This document shows, one piece after another, positions 33,401 to 44,349 of a stretch of 64,000 nt of DNA. The DNA is from Gigaspora rosea (Eukaryota > Glomeromycota > Glomeromycetes > Diversisporales > Gigasporaceae), in contig QKWP01000055.1 in the NCBI GenBank assembly GCA_003550325.1, positions 458,201 through 522,200 on the forward strand, read 5' to 3'. The notes beneath the pieces were generated by a model. It was not told the DNA's origin, did not search any database, and saw only the letters and a list, made by a program, of their open reading frames with translations. How positions within the stretch are numbered: position 1 is the first letter of the stretch; each line of letters starts with the position of its first letter. The position numbers and the translations under genes are program-made.

Positions 33401-35325
33401 TGTCATCATTATTTTCAATACTTTCTAATCTGTTAAAAGGAATCCATTCGATTACATTTTCATAAGATTTGGCTTTAAGTTGAAATTCTTTAATGCAATC
33501 ATCGAAATCCTTATTTCCACTTGTCCATCCTTGTATAGTTTTCTGAGGGTCACATGTTTGACACCAAGCTTAAGATGTGTTGTATCTGTTGCAGTTTGAG
33601 CATTTTCCATTCCATTCTTTTCTTTTAGATCCAAACTCATCAAATACCACCATATATTCACTTGTGACGATGATTTGAGTTATTCCATAGATATCTTCAA
33701 TCTTTAATTGCATATAATTTTTAAACTTACAAAATATATTAAATATATAATAGAGGCTGAGTATACACACTATTGATTAAACAAATTGTATATGATGAAA
33801 AAATATAATCTTACTTCGTTCAAAGTATTTAATAAATTTTGTGAACTATTCAGTTTTTTAAGTGTAATCATGCATGGCGTGCGTGATTGTATATATTCTT
33901 TCTCTTCATATTTGATTGTCCGTATGCAATCTAACCAGGTTGCTAAAAAAATCCATCACCAATATTTTGAATATTATCTAATCGATTAAAAGGAATCCAT
34001 TCGATTACTCCTTCATAGCTGGTAGCTTTAAGTTGAAATTCTTTGATGCAATCATCAACTTCCTTATTTCCACTCGTCCATTTTTGTATTGTTTTCTGAG
34101 GGTCACATGTTTGACACCAGGCTGGTGACGTGTTATATCGGTTGCAACCTTCGCATTTTCCATTCATTTTAAATCTTATAGAACCAAATTTATCAAATAC
34201 TAACATAAATGCATTTGTTGCGGTATTTTGAGTTAGTCCGTATACTTTAAAATTTCTATCCTTTAACTGTATATAATCTGTAAACTTATTAAATATATAT
34301 ATTATAAATGCAAATTAAAACAAGATATTGTGTATTTAATGATAATAAAAAAATTAAATCTTTAACCTTACTTCTTTTAAAATATCTAATAAATTTTGAG
34401 TACTAAAATTTTAATTTCCACTACGCATGATGATGTACGTGACTGTATACATTCATATTTATCTTCATTTTTAGATTTAACTGCATATCGTATTCCATCT
34501 AACCAGATTGCCAAAAATTCATCACAATGATTTTGAATGTTATCTAATCTATTAATAGGGATCCATTCGATTACGTCTTCATAGTTGGTTGTTTTTAGTT
34601 GAAATCCTTTAATGCAATCATCGACATCCTTAATTCCACTTGTCCACCCCTGTATTAGTTTCTGTGGATCGCATGTTTGACACCAAGCTTTAGATGTGTT
34701 AAATCGGTTGCAGTTTGCGCATTTTCCATTCAAATAATTTCTTTTAGACCCAAATCCATCAAATACCAGCATATACTCATTTGTTGAAGTGTCATGAGTT
34801 AATCCATATACTTTATGTTTACTATTCTTTAATTGTACACATTCTTTAAACTTATTAAATATAAAAAATGAATTAAACAAAACAATATATGATATAGTAG
34901 AACAGTACAATAATATATTAAATATTTTGTCTTACTTCTTTTAACATATCTAATAAGTTTTGTGAGCTAAGCATTTTAAGCTCCACTGTGTATGATAGTG
35001 TACGTGACTGTATCCATTTATTTTTAGATTTATCTACATATTTTACAAATCGTATTCCATCTAACCAGGTTGCCAATAATCCATCAGAATTATTTTGAAT
35101 ATTATCAAATCTATTAAAAGGAATCCATTCGATTACGTCTTCATATTTGGCAGTTTTAAGTTGAAATTCTTTAATGCAATCATCGATATCCTTATTTCCA
35201 CTTGTCCACCCCTGTATTAATTTCTGAGTATCGCATGTTTCACACCAAGCTCTATATGCTATATATGTGCTATTGCAATTTGCGCACTTTTCCATTAGAA
35301 GAAGTTTTTCCATTAGAATTTCCAT
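29604..35325 (-). CDS. Kinase gene with nine tandem Cys4/N-lobe exons (partly decayed)
   Basis: One minus-strand locus. Nine exons (448-489 nt; introns 74-103 nt) each begin AG|TTT and end GAA|GTAAG or GAG|GTANG, all phase 0-0, so any number can be joined in frame. Each encodes KVYGLTHDTATNEYMLVFDEF, a Cys4 motif (C..C...14-15 residues...WCQTC), a linker ending EWIPYDRLDNVQ, a kinase N-lobe start and V.LKTL. In units 1-8 the glycine loop has collapsed (for example IGDKFLATWLDG). Unit 9 retains IGEGGFGTVFSATWLDG and VALKTL. The last exon (from 30,435) supplies the hinge MVFQYANKGSL, catalytic loop FHGDFHSGNILQN, DLGLSRK and YGVLPYVAPEVL. The C-lobe loses frame near 30,003, where WHYYD replaces the usual YGFGIIMTEM; this fits an 8-nt deletion. 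Units 1, 2, 3 and 6 carry frameshifts and unit 4 a stop. It could still be transcribed as a kinase with pseudo-N-lobe regulators. Confidence 0.7.
30539..31027 (-). CDS. Exon unit 9: Cys4 motif and intact kinase N-lobe
   Basis: 489 nt, 163 codons, phase 0-0. Contains CESCNRFNTSEAWCQTC, a full glycine loop (GEGGFG) and VALKTLPGTQKNFLRE. It is the only unit with an intact nucleotide-binding loop and lies directly before the C-lobe exon. Confidence 0.8.
31102..31569 (-). repeat. Exon unit 8 (pseudo N-lobe)
   Basis: 468 nt, 156 codons, open. CANCNRFNTSYSWCQTC present. The glycine loop is reduced to KIGDKFLATWLDG. VELKTL keeps the Lys. Confidence 0.75.
31649..32095 (-). repeat. Exon unit 7 (pseudo N-lobe)
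   Basis: 447 nt, 149 codons, open. CASCNRFNTSKAWCQTC present; KVDDKFLATWLDG in place of the glycine loop; VNLKTL keeps the Lys. Confidence 0.75.
32171..32643 (-). repeat. Exon unit 6 (pseudo N-lobe, frameshifted)
   Basis: 473 nt, one short of a codon multiple. The frame is lost after WLDGIRYY (near 32,285), and the expected ECIQSRTPS and VELKTL follow in the next frame. The Cys4 motif is intact. Confidence 0.75.
32723..33175 (-). repeat. Exon unit 5 (pseudo N-lobe)
   Basis: 453 nt, 151 codons, open. CANCKRYNTSIACCQTC has Cys in place of the usual Trp. KNDDKFLEKWLDG replaces the glycine loop. Closest to unit 4, with which it forms a recent pair. Confidence 0.75.
33273..33725 (-). repeat. Exon unit 4 (pseudo N-lobe, nonsense codon)
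   Basis: 453 nt. A TAA interrupts the Cys4 motif (NTS-stop-AWCQTC, near 33,570). The rest of the frame is open and nearly identical to unit 5. Confidence 0.75.
33815..34284 (-). repeat. Exon unit 3 (pseudo N-lobe, frameshifted)
   Basis: 470 nt, two more than a codon multiple. A T-run at about 33,945 shifts the frame where GDGFLATWLDG is expected. CEGCNRYNTSPAWCQTC is intact. Confidence 0.75.
34372..34850 (-). repeat. Exon unit 2 (pseudo N-lobe, frameshifted)
   Basis: 479 nt, one short of a codon multiple. The shift comes after VVEIKIL (near 34,405). CANCNRFNTSKAWCQTC is intact and HCDEFLAIWLDG replaces the glycine loop. Confidence 0.75.
34936..35325 (-). repeat. Exon unit 1 (first, atypical start)
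   Basis: The first exon starts at ATG 35,325 (MEILMEKLLLMEKCANC). In the neighbouring frame the same bases read NSNGNSNGKTSSNGK, which suits a family linker better, so a one-base shift just before the Cys4 motif is likely and the original start is lost. The N-lobe region reads NNSDGLLATWLDG. Confidence 0.6.
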
Positions 35326-37194
35326 TAGAATTTTTTGATAATTCTAAGGTGATTTAATGTGTTACAGGGAAAAGATGCAGTTGTTATATAACACAGCACG
35401 TAGCACAAAACTAAAACTGCATCGTGGAAACCTAATTTAAAATATTACTGTTTCTCTGATTGGACAAAATAAATCACGCAACTTTTTACTTTGCAAGATC
35501 CGGTGTAAATATAAAACTAAAAAAATTTAAATCGTCGGCAGACTGTAATTTTATTATGAAACCTTCTTTCAAGTCTTAAACAATTTATTGCAAAAAATTT
35601 TAGTATTATCTATGCCTTAAATTTTGCCTTAATACCGATGCTAACAATATCTTGCAGCATTTGATTGTTTTCTATGGTCATCAGAATTTGTAATCAGGAA
35701 TAGAATTTCCAAGCGTTCAACAGGAACCCATCGTGGGATTGTTTAACACATTCAAAACTTAATAATTATTATTCGGATTCTTTGGTACAGAATTTGGTTC
35801 TATATTCAGATTAAATATTTAATATATTTAATAATTAGCCTTAAGGATTTTAATTAACTTATGTCTTATAACTGTTCTCATAAACTTGTGTCAAATTTAA
35901 AAATTAAGCGATGAAAATTCAGGGAATTAATTAAGTTTTTTGAATTTATGATGTTTATTTTATTATCACATTAGTTTATAAAACTTGGATAATACCTAAA
36001 TATTTAGATTTTGACAGGTTGAAGTTTCATGTGTTGAGCGTTTGTCATTTTAGAAATGCACGTTTATTAAAGTCTAATTTATGCTTTGAATTTTTTGTAT
36101 TTCAAAATATGTCATCTAGCAGGAAAAAATCCAGATCTTTTCCATAAATTATCACTCAAGCTAAGTAATTACGAATACAAATTAGATAAGCATCTGTCAC
36201 GGTTTAAATTAATAATTCCAATAATAAACGAATTTATAAGCGTTAAATCTATCTTGCGCGCATAATAACAAATAAATTATCGTGAGTTTATAATTATGGC
36301 TTTAATACTTTTAAAAAAAGTTGATATTAGTGATAATAAAAATGATGATAGGATAAATTTATTAAAGGTTGCAAGACTATAACGAAATAAAGTATCTTGA
36401 TAAAATCTTTACCAAGATTATGCTTTTATATGCGAAATCAAAAATGATATCTGATATCTAATTAAATTTTTACGTATCAAATTGAATGAATAAATAAATG
36501 GTACTGTAACCAATAAAAATAAAGGGGTTGGGAAATTATAATGCAGACAAAAAGAGCACAAGAATGTACATGTGAAATATTAATATTATATAGTTTTTTA
36601 AGATTATAACAAACCTGGTTATAAAAAAAGAAAATCACTATCTATATATACAGTACTCTTAATGTAAAAATCACCAGTTAATTGTTGAAAGGGTTTGACT
36701 ATATTTAATCAAATAAACGTAATTTAAAAAATTTTATCAATAAAAGTTCCAGCGCTAATTACATAACAAAATTATCTTGTTAAAATAATTCTCTTAAAAA
36801 TATCATGATGCAAAAAACTAGTCAAATGGTTGTTTCATTATCTAGAATACTTTAAAAACGTAGCCAATTTAGAATAATTAAATTATATAATTAAACCTCT
36901 TTATTCGTTCATCTAATATCTCTTACGAGTTCAGAGAGGAATTTACATATTTGATAGATTCTAAAACTAAAATGTTTCCTTTGGTAAAATTAAATGAAAA
37001 TGATGCTTAAATTCTAGAAACATAAATTACGTGATAGTATATTTATATCAAGGATTTAAGCAATCATTTTCGTCTAATCAATCAAAGACAAATAAATAAG
37101 TAATATCGATTGAAGTTGAAGTAGCAATGATAAAATTTTCAACTCTAACGATAAAAAAAAATAATTAATTAGAAAGCAATATAAATTCAATAAA
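35326..37194. other. Gene-free AT-rich stretch
   Basis: 1.9 kb between two minus-strand kinase-family genes. It would hold the promoter of the exon-array gene and the 3' flank of the pseudokinase gene. No coding region or clear repeat was recognised. Confidence 0.5.
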
Positions 37195-38661
37195 TTAATA
37201 AATTATCGAATCACCTACAGTTTTTTGAAAAGTTGCAATAACAGAAGAGATTAACTCTAATTCTTTCGTCTTTTCGTTGTATAAGTCTGTATAATGCTGC
37301 AATAAATTTGCCACACTCAAATTTCCCATTTCTAATCTATCATCAGGTATTTGACTATCACTATTTTCCATCATATCATTGCTAGAATCAAGAATATTTA
37401 AATCTTCAAAAACTCGTTGAATAGATGGACGTTGATCTGGATTGTGTTGCCAGCATTCTGAAAAATGAATATATTTGATTTTAGACATTAAATATAATTT
37501 AATATAAATCAATAGATATAAATATAACTAATGGACCCACACAACCGACAGAATAGATGAATATAACCAATTGATAAAAAAAAAGATATAAAAGCGATAT
37601 AAAAAGAAATATAAATACCTTCATATATTTTTACATATTCATTTGGAGTTCCAGGTATTTCATTTTCACGTTTACCATGAATGATAGCATTTAACAAGTC
37701 ATAACCATAAGGAGATTCGGATTCAAATGGAACAACACCACTTGAAATTTGCCAAAGAAGAATTCCAATACTATATACATCCGAGCTTCTATTAAGTTTG
37801 TAAGTTTCAATACTTTGTAAATATTGAGGATCTATATATTGAATAAATTTATATATATTTGAAAAATAAATCTGATATCTAGATGTTCCAAATTCATTTA
37901 ATTTTATATCGCCTTTATGAACAAGAACGTTTTCAGAATGCTAAAGCAAATTAAAAATAAGATTCTATAACAAATGTTGTTTCATAAAAATAAAAAAAAA
38001 AGGAATAACGAGTACCAAATTCATGTGAATTATATTATTTTCATGCAAAAATTTTACGGCGCTGACGAGTTGTTTTGCAAGACATATTCTTTTTTTCCAG
38101 TTAATCGTGGTAGCTTTTTGTTCCAAATATTGACAAAGGGTTCCATCATCTGCATATTCAAGAACCAACATGATTTCTTTTGGTTCTATTTGATTTTAAA
38201 CCGTTAATTTTTTTGTTAGTAATTATAATACAGTATATCCATTATTCATTATTCATAATTTTTATTTACTTACGTTTTCTAGTGGCTCCTAAAATTTCTA
38301 AAATGTTATCGTGCAATTCTAATTCTTTATGCTGCTTCAACTGAAAAATTATAATGCTTATTATATCATAACTAAATGTAATACAAAAAAAAACTCGTTA
38401 ATATAAAAAAAAACTTACATTAGTAATAAAATCTTTAAAAGTATACTTTTGAGAAAAGACAATTTTATTTAAAATCATAGTTTTATTATATTTTTCGGAA
38501 AAAATTTTATAACTATTAGTAGGTAACTCCGTACTAATCGTTTCAATTGTTTCTTCGATAAAACAATCAAATGGAATTTCTTTAATTTGGTTTTTTTCGA
38601 AAAATTCATTTATCTGCTTTTCCAGTTTGGAATCTGAGTAATCTTCTGATTGTTGTGCCAT
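37195..38661 (-). CDS. Five-exon TKL-family pseudokinase
   Basis: Exons: 38,661-38,417 (MAQQSEDYSDSKLEKQINE to FKDFITN), 38,341 to about 38,279 (LKQHKELELHDNILEILGA), about 38,190-38,016, 37,940-37,619 and 37,457-37,195. The last two joins are in phase (HMNL|HSENVLV and YEECWQHNPDQRPS). The kinase fold is recognisable: LVLEYADDGTL hinge, IIHMNLHSENVLV loop, SSDVYSIGILLWQ (helix F), NPDQRPS in helix H-I. But there is no glycine loop, HRD is HMN and DFG is NEFG, so all three catalytic landmarks are lost. With clean introns and no stops it is probably an expressed pseudokinase, a signalling scaffold or allosteric regulator. The C-terminal 60 residues are predicted helical. A truncated paralogue lies at 25,777-27,184. 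The exon 3 start is the least certain boundary. Confidence 0.7.
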
Positions 38662-38885
38662 ACTTTATTATGTGTGCTGTCGAATAAATTAAGAGTAAAG
38701 ATTAAAGTTGTACTAAAAGACAGCATGATTCTTATGTACGTACGTAGTATGATTTATTAAAACGGCAATGATCGGTTTTCATTGTGAAACGGTAACTAAA
38801 TTGTGTGCTGTATTCATATATAGTAATACCGATAAAGTACTGTAGTAACGACGTTAAAATGATATTAACTCTTGACTTTTTTTTA
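38662..38885 (-). promoter_or_regulatory. 5' flank shared with the 27-kb paralogue
   Basis: Aligns with 27,185-27,385 over about 200 bp, with GTGTGCTGTCGAATAAATTA next to the ATG and ATATAGTAATACCGATA about 170 bp upstream. This is the likely promoter. A TACG run at 38,738 is specific to this copy. Confidence 0.5.
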
Positions 38886-39383
38886 AGTAAAATCGTCATG
38901 TTTTCTCCGATGAGATGAAATTGAGGTTCTCTTGACTATAGATGTTAAATCGGTTAAAATTTACTAGTACTATAGTAGTTTAATTATAATTTATATTATT
39001 ATTATTTGTAATATTTGTAATATAGATTTCATAATTTAAAAATAAGGTTTATTACCGACATTGCGCCAAAATAAAATTCTAATTTATTGATTTAATAATA
39101 TTATATATAATAGTTAGATATAGGCATATTTTTATACTGTATATTAATAATTTGATAAAGTTTTTGCATCATTTGTTTTTAACAAATGTCATTGTTTTAA
39201 ATCATTATGAATTATTTATAAATAAATCTGACATATTAACATATTATGATTTTGTTTATAAATATCTAACACGATATCTTTATTTTCGTGTCGTTTACCT
39301 TAAATAAGCAATCATTATAAATAAAAAATTTACTACTACGTATTAAATTCTATTAAGACCAACCACTTTCTTTCATTGTTTAT
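38886..39383. other. Intergenic region between divergent genes
   Basis: AT-rich spacer between the minus-strand pseudokinase and the plus-strand gene at 39,384. It may contain both promoters. No motif stands out. Confidence 0.45.
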
Positions 39384-41274
39384 ATGATGATGCTTGAAGG
39401 ACAATCTGTTGACAAACCTTCGTCAATAAGTTCATTTGGAACAAATAATATCATTTATATTGATTCCCCATCTCCAGATGTTTCTATCGATCAAATCGGC
39501 TTGGAAGATGAAGAATTTATCATAGAAGATTTTAATTCCCCAACCAGTTCATCTACTACCCCTTTGAATTCTCCTCCACAAAATTTTAAATCCATAACTC
39601 TTTCAACAAAATTGAATAAACAACCTATCGATCTATCTGATTCCATTTTAGATAATCCATCTAAAAAATCAAGGGACTACTCTGAATCTGTCGCAAGAGG
39701 TTACTTATGTCTTGCTAAATTTAAAGAATGGAAAAATGATGATGGTTCTTATTTTCCAATATCTGTGATTAATCTATGTAATTATTTACGTGTCAAGATG
39801 TTAACTAATAATGCAAAAAGTTTGGATTGGAATATTAATGCTCTTAGTAAATATCAAAAAAATGTTTTAAATATTCAAAATTGGAACGATATAAGATTTC
39901 ATCAAGATGTTAAAGATTTAATTAATCAAATTCGAGAAGAGAAGATAAAGGATGATAATATAAAAAAGGACGATGATATTAATACTAATATTGAAAGGAT
40001 GAAAGGGAAAGATGCGACTTCTAGTAGTGAATCATCATCATCTCCTTCCCCAACTCCTTCTTTGAGTGATAATCGGAAAAAGCGACATTTAACCCGATCA
40101 AATAGTGTTTATGATGATGTTAATAATACCAATGTTGAAAAAATGAAAGGGAAAGATGCGACTTCCAGTAGTGAATTATCATCATCTCCTTCTCCAACTC
40201 CTTCTTTGACTGATAATCGGAAAAAGAGACGTTTAACCCGATCAAATAGTGTTTATGATCATGTTAATTCATCTTCAAATGATCAAGAAATTATTCCGAA
40301 TTTTGATTCTGCAAATATTGCTCCATTTCCATTTCCGCAGATACAATTGCCTAATGTTGATTTACCTTATGTTATTAAATATATACCCAAATGTAACATT
40401 ATAAACATGTTCCCAGTTCAAAAATCTTTGAGTAAGTATTTATATAATTTGAATATAATTTTTATATAATTTAATTTTCATAACGATTATTTAACTTATC
40501 AATTTTATAGACGAAGAATCTGAGATTTCTCAAACCATTTCATCTACCAACAGCGATTCTTCTCAAACGACAATATCAGAAGAATCTTTAATATCTACGC
40601 ATGATGCTGTAGATGTTTCTACGACTTCAATAGGTACGTTTTTATAAAATTTTTCTTAGGTTACAGTAATAGTTATTAAATTAAAACTATATACGGTATT
40701 TTATATTTTTAGATCATAACCCACAACTTCTTACGTTATCTCCCAAAGGTATAATTTATTAATTTTTATATCATTATTTTTTTTTCTTAATTACAGTACA
40801 ATCTAATTGATTAAGATCATCGAAAATGATCGATGAACAAAAAGAGATAATCAAAGAAGATGTGGTAATTCTTTATTAACATTAATAATTTATCTGAAAC
40901 GATAAAAAAATAATTCACTTGTTTTATTAAAATAGAATGAACCCAAAAGTTTTAAATCTTGCTACGAGAGATCTCTTTCCATTCTTAAGTCATTATATGC
41001 AAATCATTGTGACTTTCATCCTGGTGGCTGTGTTTTGCTACCGGATGATCATCATTTCGTTCTTAATGACTCGCTTTATCGTCATTGGGCTTTATTATGC
41101 GTAACTATTTCTTTTCTTTTTGATTTTGCCTTTTCTTTTATACGATTTCTGTTACTTTGTTGTGATAATTTATGGTTGTATTAACAGGCATCAGGTGATG
41201 ATATTGTCGAAACGGACTTGCCAGTTGCGGATGAGTTGGATGAATTTTCCAGGAGTTATGCTATCAAAGTTTAA
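39384..41274 (+). CDS. Ser-rich, probably nuclear protein with duplicated segment
   Basis: Spliced gene: 39,384-40,431, 40,511-40,633, 40,713-40,748, then exons 40,826-40,864, 40,936-41,100 and 41,188-41,274. The first three joins are in phase, as are the last three. The link between 40,748 and the exon containing 40,826 does not keep frame in my model, so either a boundary differs, the locus has two isoforms, or there are two genes. Features: acidic Ser/Pro-rich N-terminus (1-95); a folded-looking segment with ESVARGYLCLAKFKEW and LCNYLRVKML (about 100-185), loosely like SAM-like DNA-binding folds; and two 47-residue repeats, each with MKGKDATSSSE, SPSPTPSL and DNRKKR.LTRSNSVYD, the basic part a likely nuclear signal. 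The C-terminal exons encode CYERSLSILKSLYANHCDF and DDHHFVLNDSLYRHW. Function unknown. Confidence 0.6.
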
Positions 41275-42454
41275 CTTTGAATTAGGAATGAAAGTATAGA
41301 ACGTTTGGAGGCTGATTATATACTAATATAAAATTAGTTACTCTAACATTTGTACTATTGAAAACAGTAGAATTACTGTAGTTGTTTCATTTTACTGTCT
41401 GTTTCATTAGAAAAATTAATATAATTTCCCGTTTAAGAATATTGAAATAATTCTTGTATTTTTTCTAATATGTTTTATTGCTCTTTTATCATTTTATTCC
41501 AAATAAATTATTTATATAAATCTTGTGTTAAAACGAAATAGTACAATTTATCATAACGAAAAATTACTCACTAGTTTAATTTTATTTGCATTAGTTTAGT
41601 AAATAAAATAAAGAAAATTCGAATTAGCTTAAAGTTTGTTCTGAATCTTTTAGTGACATATTTCAATTTTAAAATTACAGTAAAAGAAATACATCGCAAA
41701 AACTATTTCGATATAACTTATATTCTAGCTACACTAATTATTACAAACATGATTATTGGGTAACAACTACTTCTGCGTGACAAATTTATCTTTTATATAC
41801 ATAAGTTACGTTCCATATTACTGCGAAATAACTCGCAGAGGTGAAATTACAAATTTCGGCCTAAAACATTATTTTCATGAGAACAATATAATAGCAACTA
41901 TGAGTGTTCTCAGACTAATAGTATTATATTCTCACTTATACTCGATAAAAAAAAGAAACAATATGCGTACCTATACCATACATATATTAAAATTCTATGT
42001 TACTTTTTTAGATTATACGAGCAACCACATATTTTTATTCGTCAGTGTATTTTGATTTGATTTGATGCCCAATCTTTACTTATTAGGCAAATACCAAAGT
42101 AGATTAAAATTTCGTTTTTTATAATAAACCTACTGAACAAACATAGTAAGTTGCCTGCTAAATCCATTTGGCATCAAGTAGTGTCTGCCTAATAACTTAT
42201 TATTATTTCTATACAGAAAATTTTCAATATATCAAATACTCTATTAAAATTAAGCTTACTGGCATCAAATTTTTCCATAATGCCACTACTAAGTCAAAAA
42301 ACAAACATATGAACATGTAATCACCATTATATAAAAATTTATGGAAATGTCAATATAGCGCTATAGCTTACAGTAATAATACGTACATACATATTAAATT
42401 TTATTTTAGCTATATTTTCATATATACAGTATTTATATATAATCATGCTATATA
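41275..42454. other. Gene-free stretch with decayed inverted repeats
   Basis: No gene recognised. TTTGATGCC and GGCATCAA/TTAGGCA blocks at 42,058-42,100, 42,165-42,195 and 42,260-42,275 are arranged head-to-head like a decayed miniature element. Confidence 0.45.
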
Positions 42455-42692
42455 TTGTTAATGCTTTGCTATCTCCGTTTTGCATAATCCGCCGACCCAA
42501 TTTTTTCCAAAAATTTTTTTTTTTAAAAAAAAAAAAATCCTTTTGTGCCAAATATTCCATTTTTGCCATTTAATTTGTTTCTCCGGTGTCACCCAAAGAC
42601 CACCTTAACTTTCCGGAATTACCCAATAGATCTGAAAAAAAAATCAAAATTTTATGTTATGCAAACCGAAAAATTAACTTTGCGTGGCCTTA
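42455..42692. repeat. Dispersed inverted-end repeat, copy B
   Basis: The right end CGAAAAATTAACTTTGCGTG followed by GCCTTA matches the other copies. The left end is worn. A second partial right end occurs at 42,767-42,812. Confidence 0.5.
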
Positions 42693-42998
42693 TATGTGAA
42701 CATGAGCTTATTGATTTATAATAGATTAAAAAAAAAAAGACTCGCCGACTGGAATTTTGGAACACCATGTTATGCAAAACGAAAAATTAACTTTTGCGTG
42801 GCCTAATGTCGTAACATGACATTATTTTTTAAATGTCGAACGTGATAGTATTGGCCCTGCGCGTCATCACATGATAATCAATTTAATAATAATATAAGGA
42901 AAAATGGTAGTAATCTGATTTTGTAAATAATGAGATAAAAATTTAGGGTTAGGGCCTTAACGTTAGAGTCTATAGGGTTAGAATAATGCTTACTATAT

Positions 42999-43654
42999 GG
43001 GGTGTGGTCAATTAAAACAGCCCATTTTTACAATTTTTTGAAAAATGAGTTTTTATTAGTTTCTTATAAATTTTGACATGGTTGACATTTTTCAATTATA
43101 AATGAAAGTCGATATGCATAATAAAAAATCAAGATAATGTAAAAGAAAGATTACATGAGGCTGCGTAGAGACCAGCACATCACGAGATTACCCTATAGTC
43201 ACATGCTATCTTTAACCAATCAAAATCGTTAAATTTGATTAGTCCGAAAATCAAAACAAATAATTAAACTCAATTATCTCAAAATAAGTTATATGTAAAA
43301 ATGGGCTGTTTTAATTAGGTGGCAATCAATTAATCGACAATCACTTCACCGACATAACATTTCACTGACAATTATTCACCGACACGTTCATTTTACCGAC
43401 AGTTTATTTCACCGAGGCTCATTTCACCGACAAAGTAATTCTGGTCATTGTCGTTAGGGTCAGGGTAGAATTAGGTAGAATTAGGGTTAAAGTTAGGGTG
43501 CTTTTTGAAAAAAAAACTTGTCGGTGAAATGAACTTCGGTGAAACAAACTGTCGGTAAAATGAACTTGTCAGTGAGTATTTGTCGGTAAAATGTTATGTC
43601 GGTGAAGTGATTGTCGGCGAAATAATACGGACCCGTTTTAATTGACCACACCCC
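42999..43654. mobile_element. MITE with GGGGTGTGGTCAATT ends, carrying a nested element
   Basis: The left end GGGGTGTGGTCAATTAAAAC continues with AGCCCATTTTTAC. The right end is the complement, but it is interrupted after AATT by a 318-bp foldback element (43,317-43,634). Without the insert the element is about 330 bp. ATAT borders both ends; a TA duplication would fit the Tc1/mariner group, but this is tentative. Confidence 0.75.
43317..43634. mobile_element. Foldback MITE, TCACCGACA family, copy 2
   Basis: Reverse-oriented copy of 2895-3211, flanked by 9-bp direct repeats GTTTTAATT (43,308-43,316 and 43,635-43,643). The duplicated bases belong to the right terminal repeat of the host MITE, which proves the order of insertion. 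Confidence 0.85.
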
Positions 43655-44025
43655 ATATGTAAAATTTCATTTCTGTCATTTTTAATTAGTGCACCAAGCT
43701 CGATTTAAACATTGGTTTTTGCATATTTTCGCTTTTTTCTTTTACGCGTGTTTGATTCTTCCAGTTATGCACAATTACGTAATTTTTCCTAACAGTAAAT
43801 TTATCGAAATCACGTGTTATATTAAAACAATAGACCATATGGGCGGATTTGGGCTGATCCGGGTGATATCTGTGAATAACGTGATTAAGATTTTCAAAAA
43901 ATAAATAACAAATTACACCAATCAGATAGCTTGTGTGATGTTTTCGAATTATATTATTAAGATCTTCAACAAACGATTAACAAGATTCTATCTTTCCTAG
44001 CCAATTAAGAACCAAGGTTAGACGT

Positions 44026-44075
44026 TGGAGATGAGGTGGAGATGAGGTGGAGATGAGGTGGAGATGAGGTGGAGA
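44026..44075 (+). repeat. 12-bp tandem repeat GGAGATGAGGTG, ~4 copies
   Basis: Four near-perfect units in the left leader of the two-gene transposon. Confidence 0.9.
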
Positions 44076-44349
44076 GGGGTTTCACCAGTAAAATTAGAAG
44101 AAGTAGAATTTAAATCAACATAGTTAATTTGAAGTACATATTTAATAAATATATTTATTTTTTTAATAATAGTAACTTTCTGCGACCAAACAACACTAAA
44201 AAAAAACCCAAACAACCCAGCACAAGTAAACGGCCAAACAACACAACAAAAACGACCAAACGATACAAGTATAAAAACAACTTGGGTTTTATTACCACCT
44301 TGTTGAATGTACGTTAATTCGCATTGCTAGTAGTACCTAAAGACTCAAA

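Noticed and set aside
43689-43904. 71-codon open frame at the left edge of the two-gene transposon
   Set aside because: It runs across the inverted terminal repeat and has no recognisable domain.
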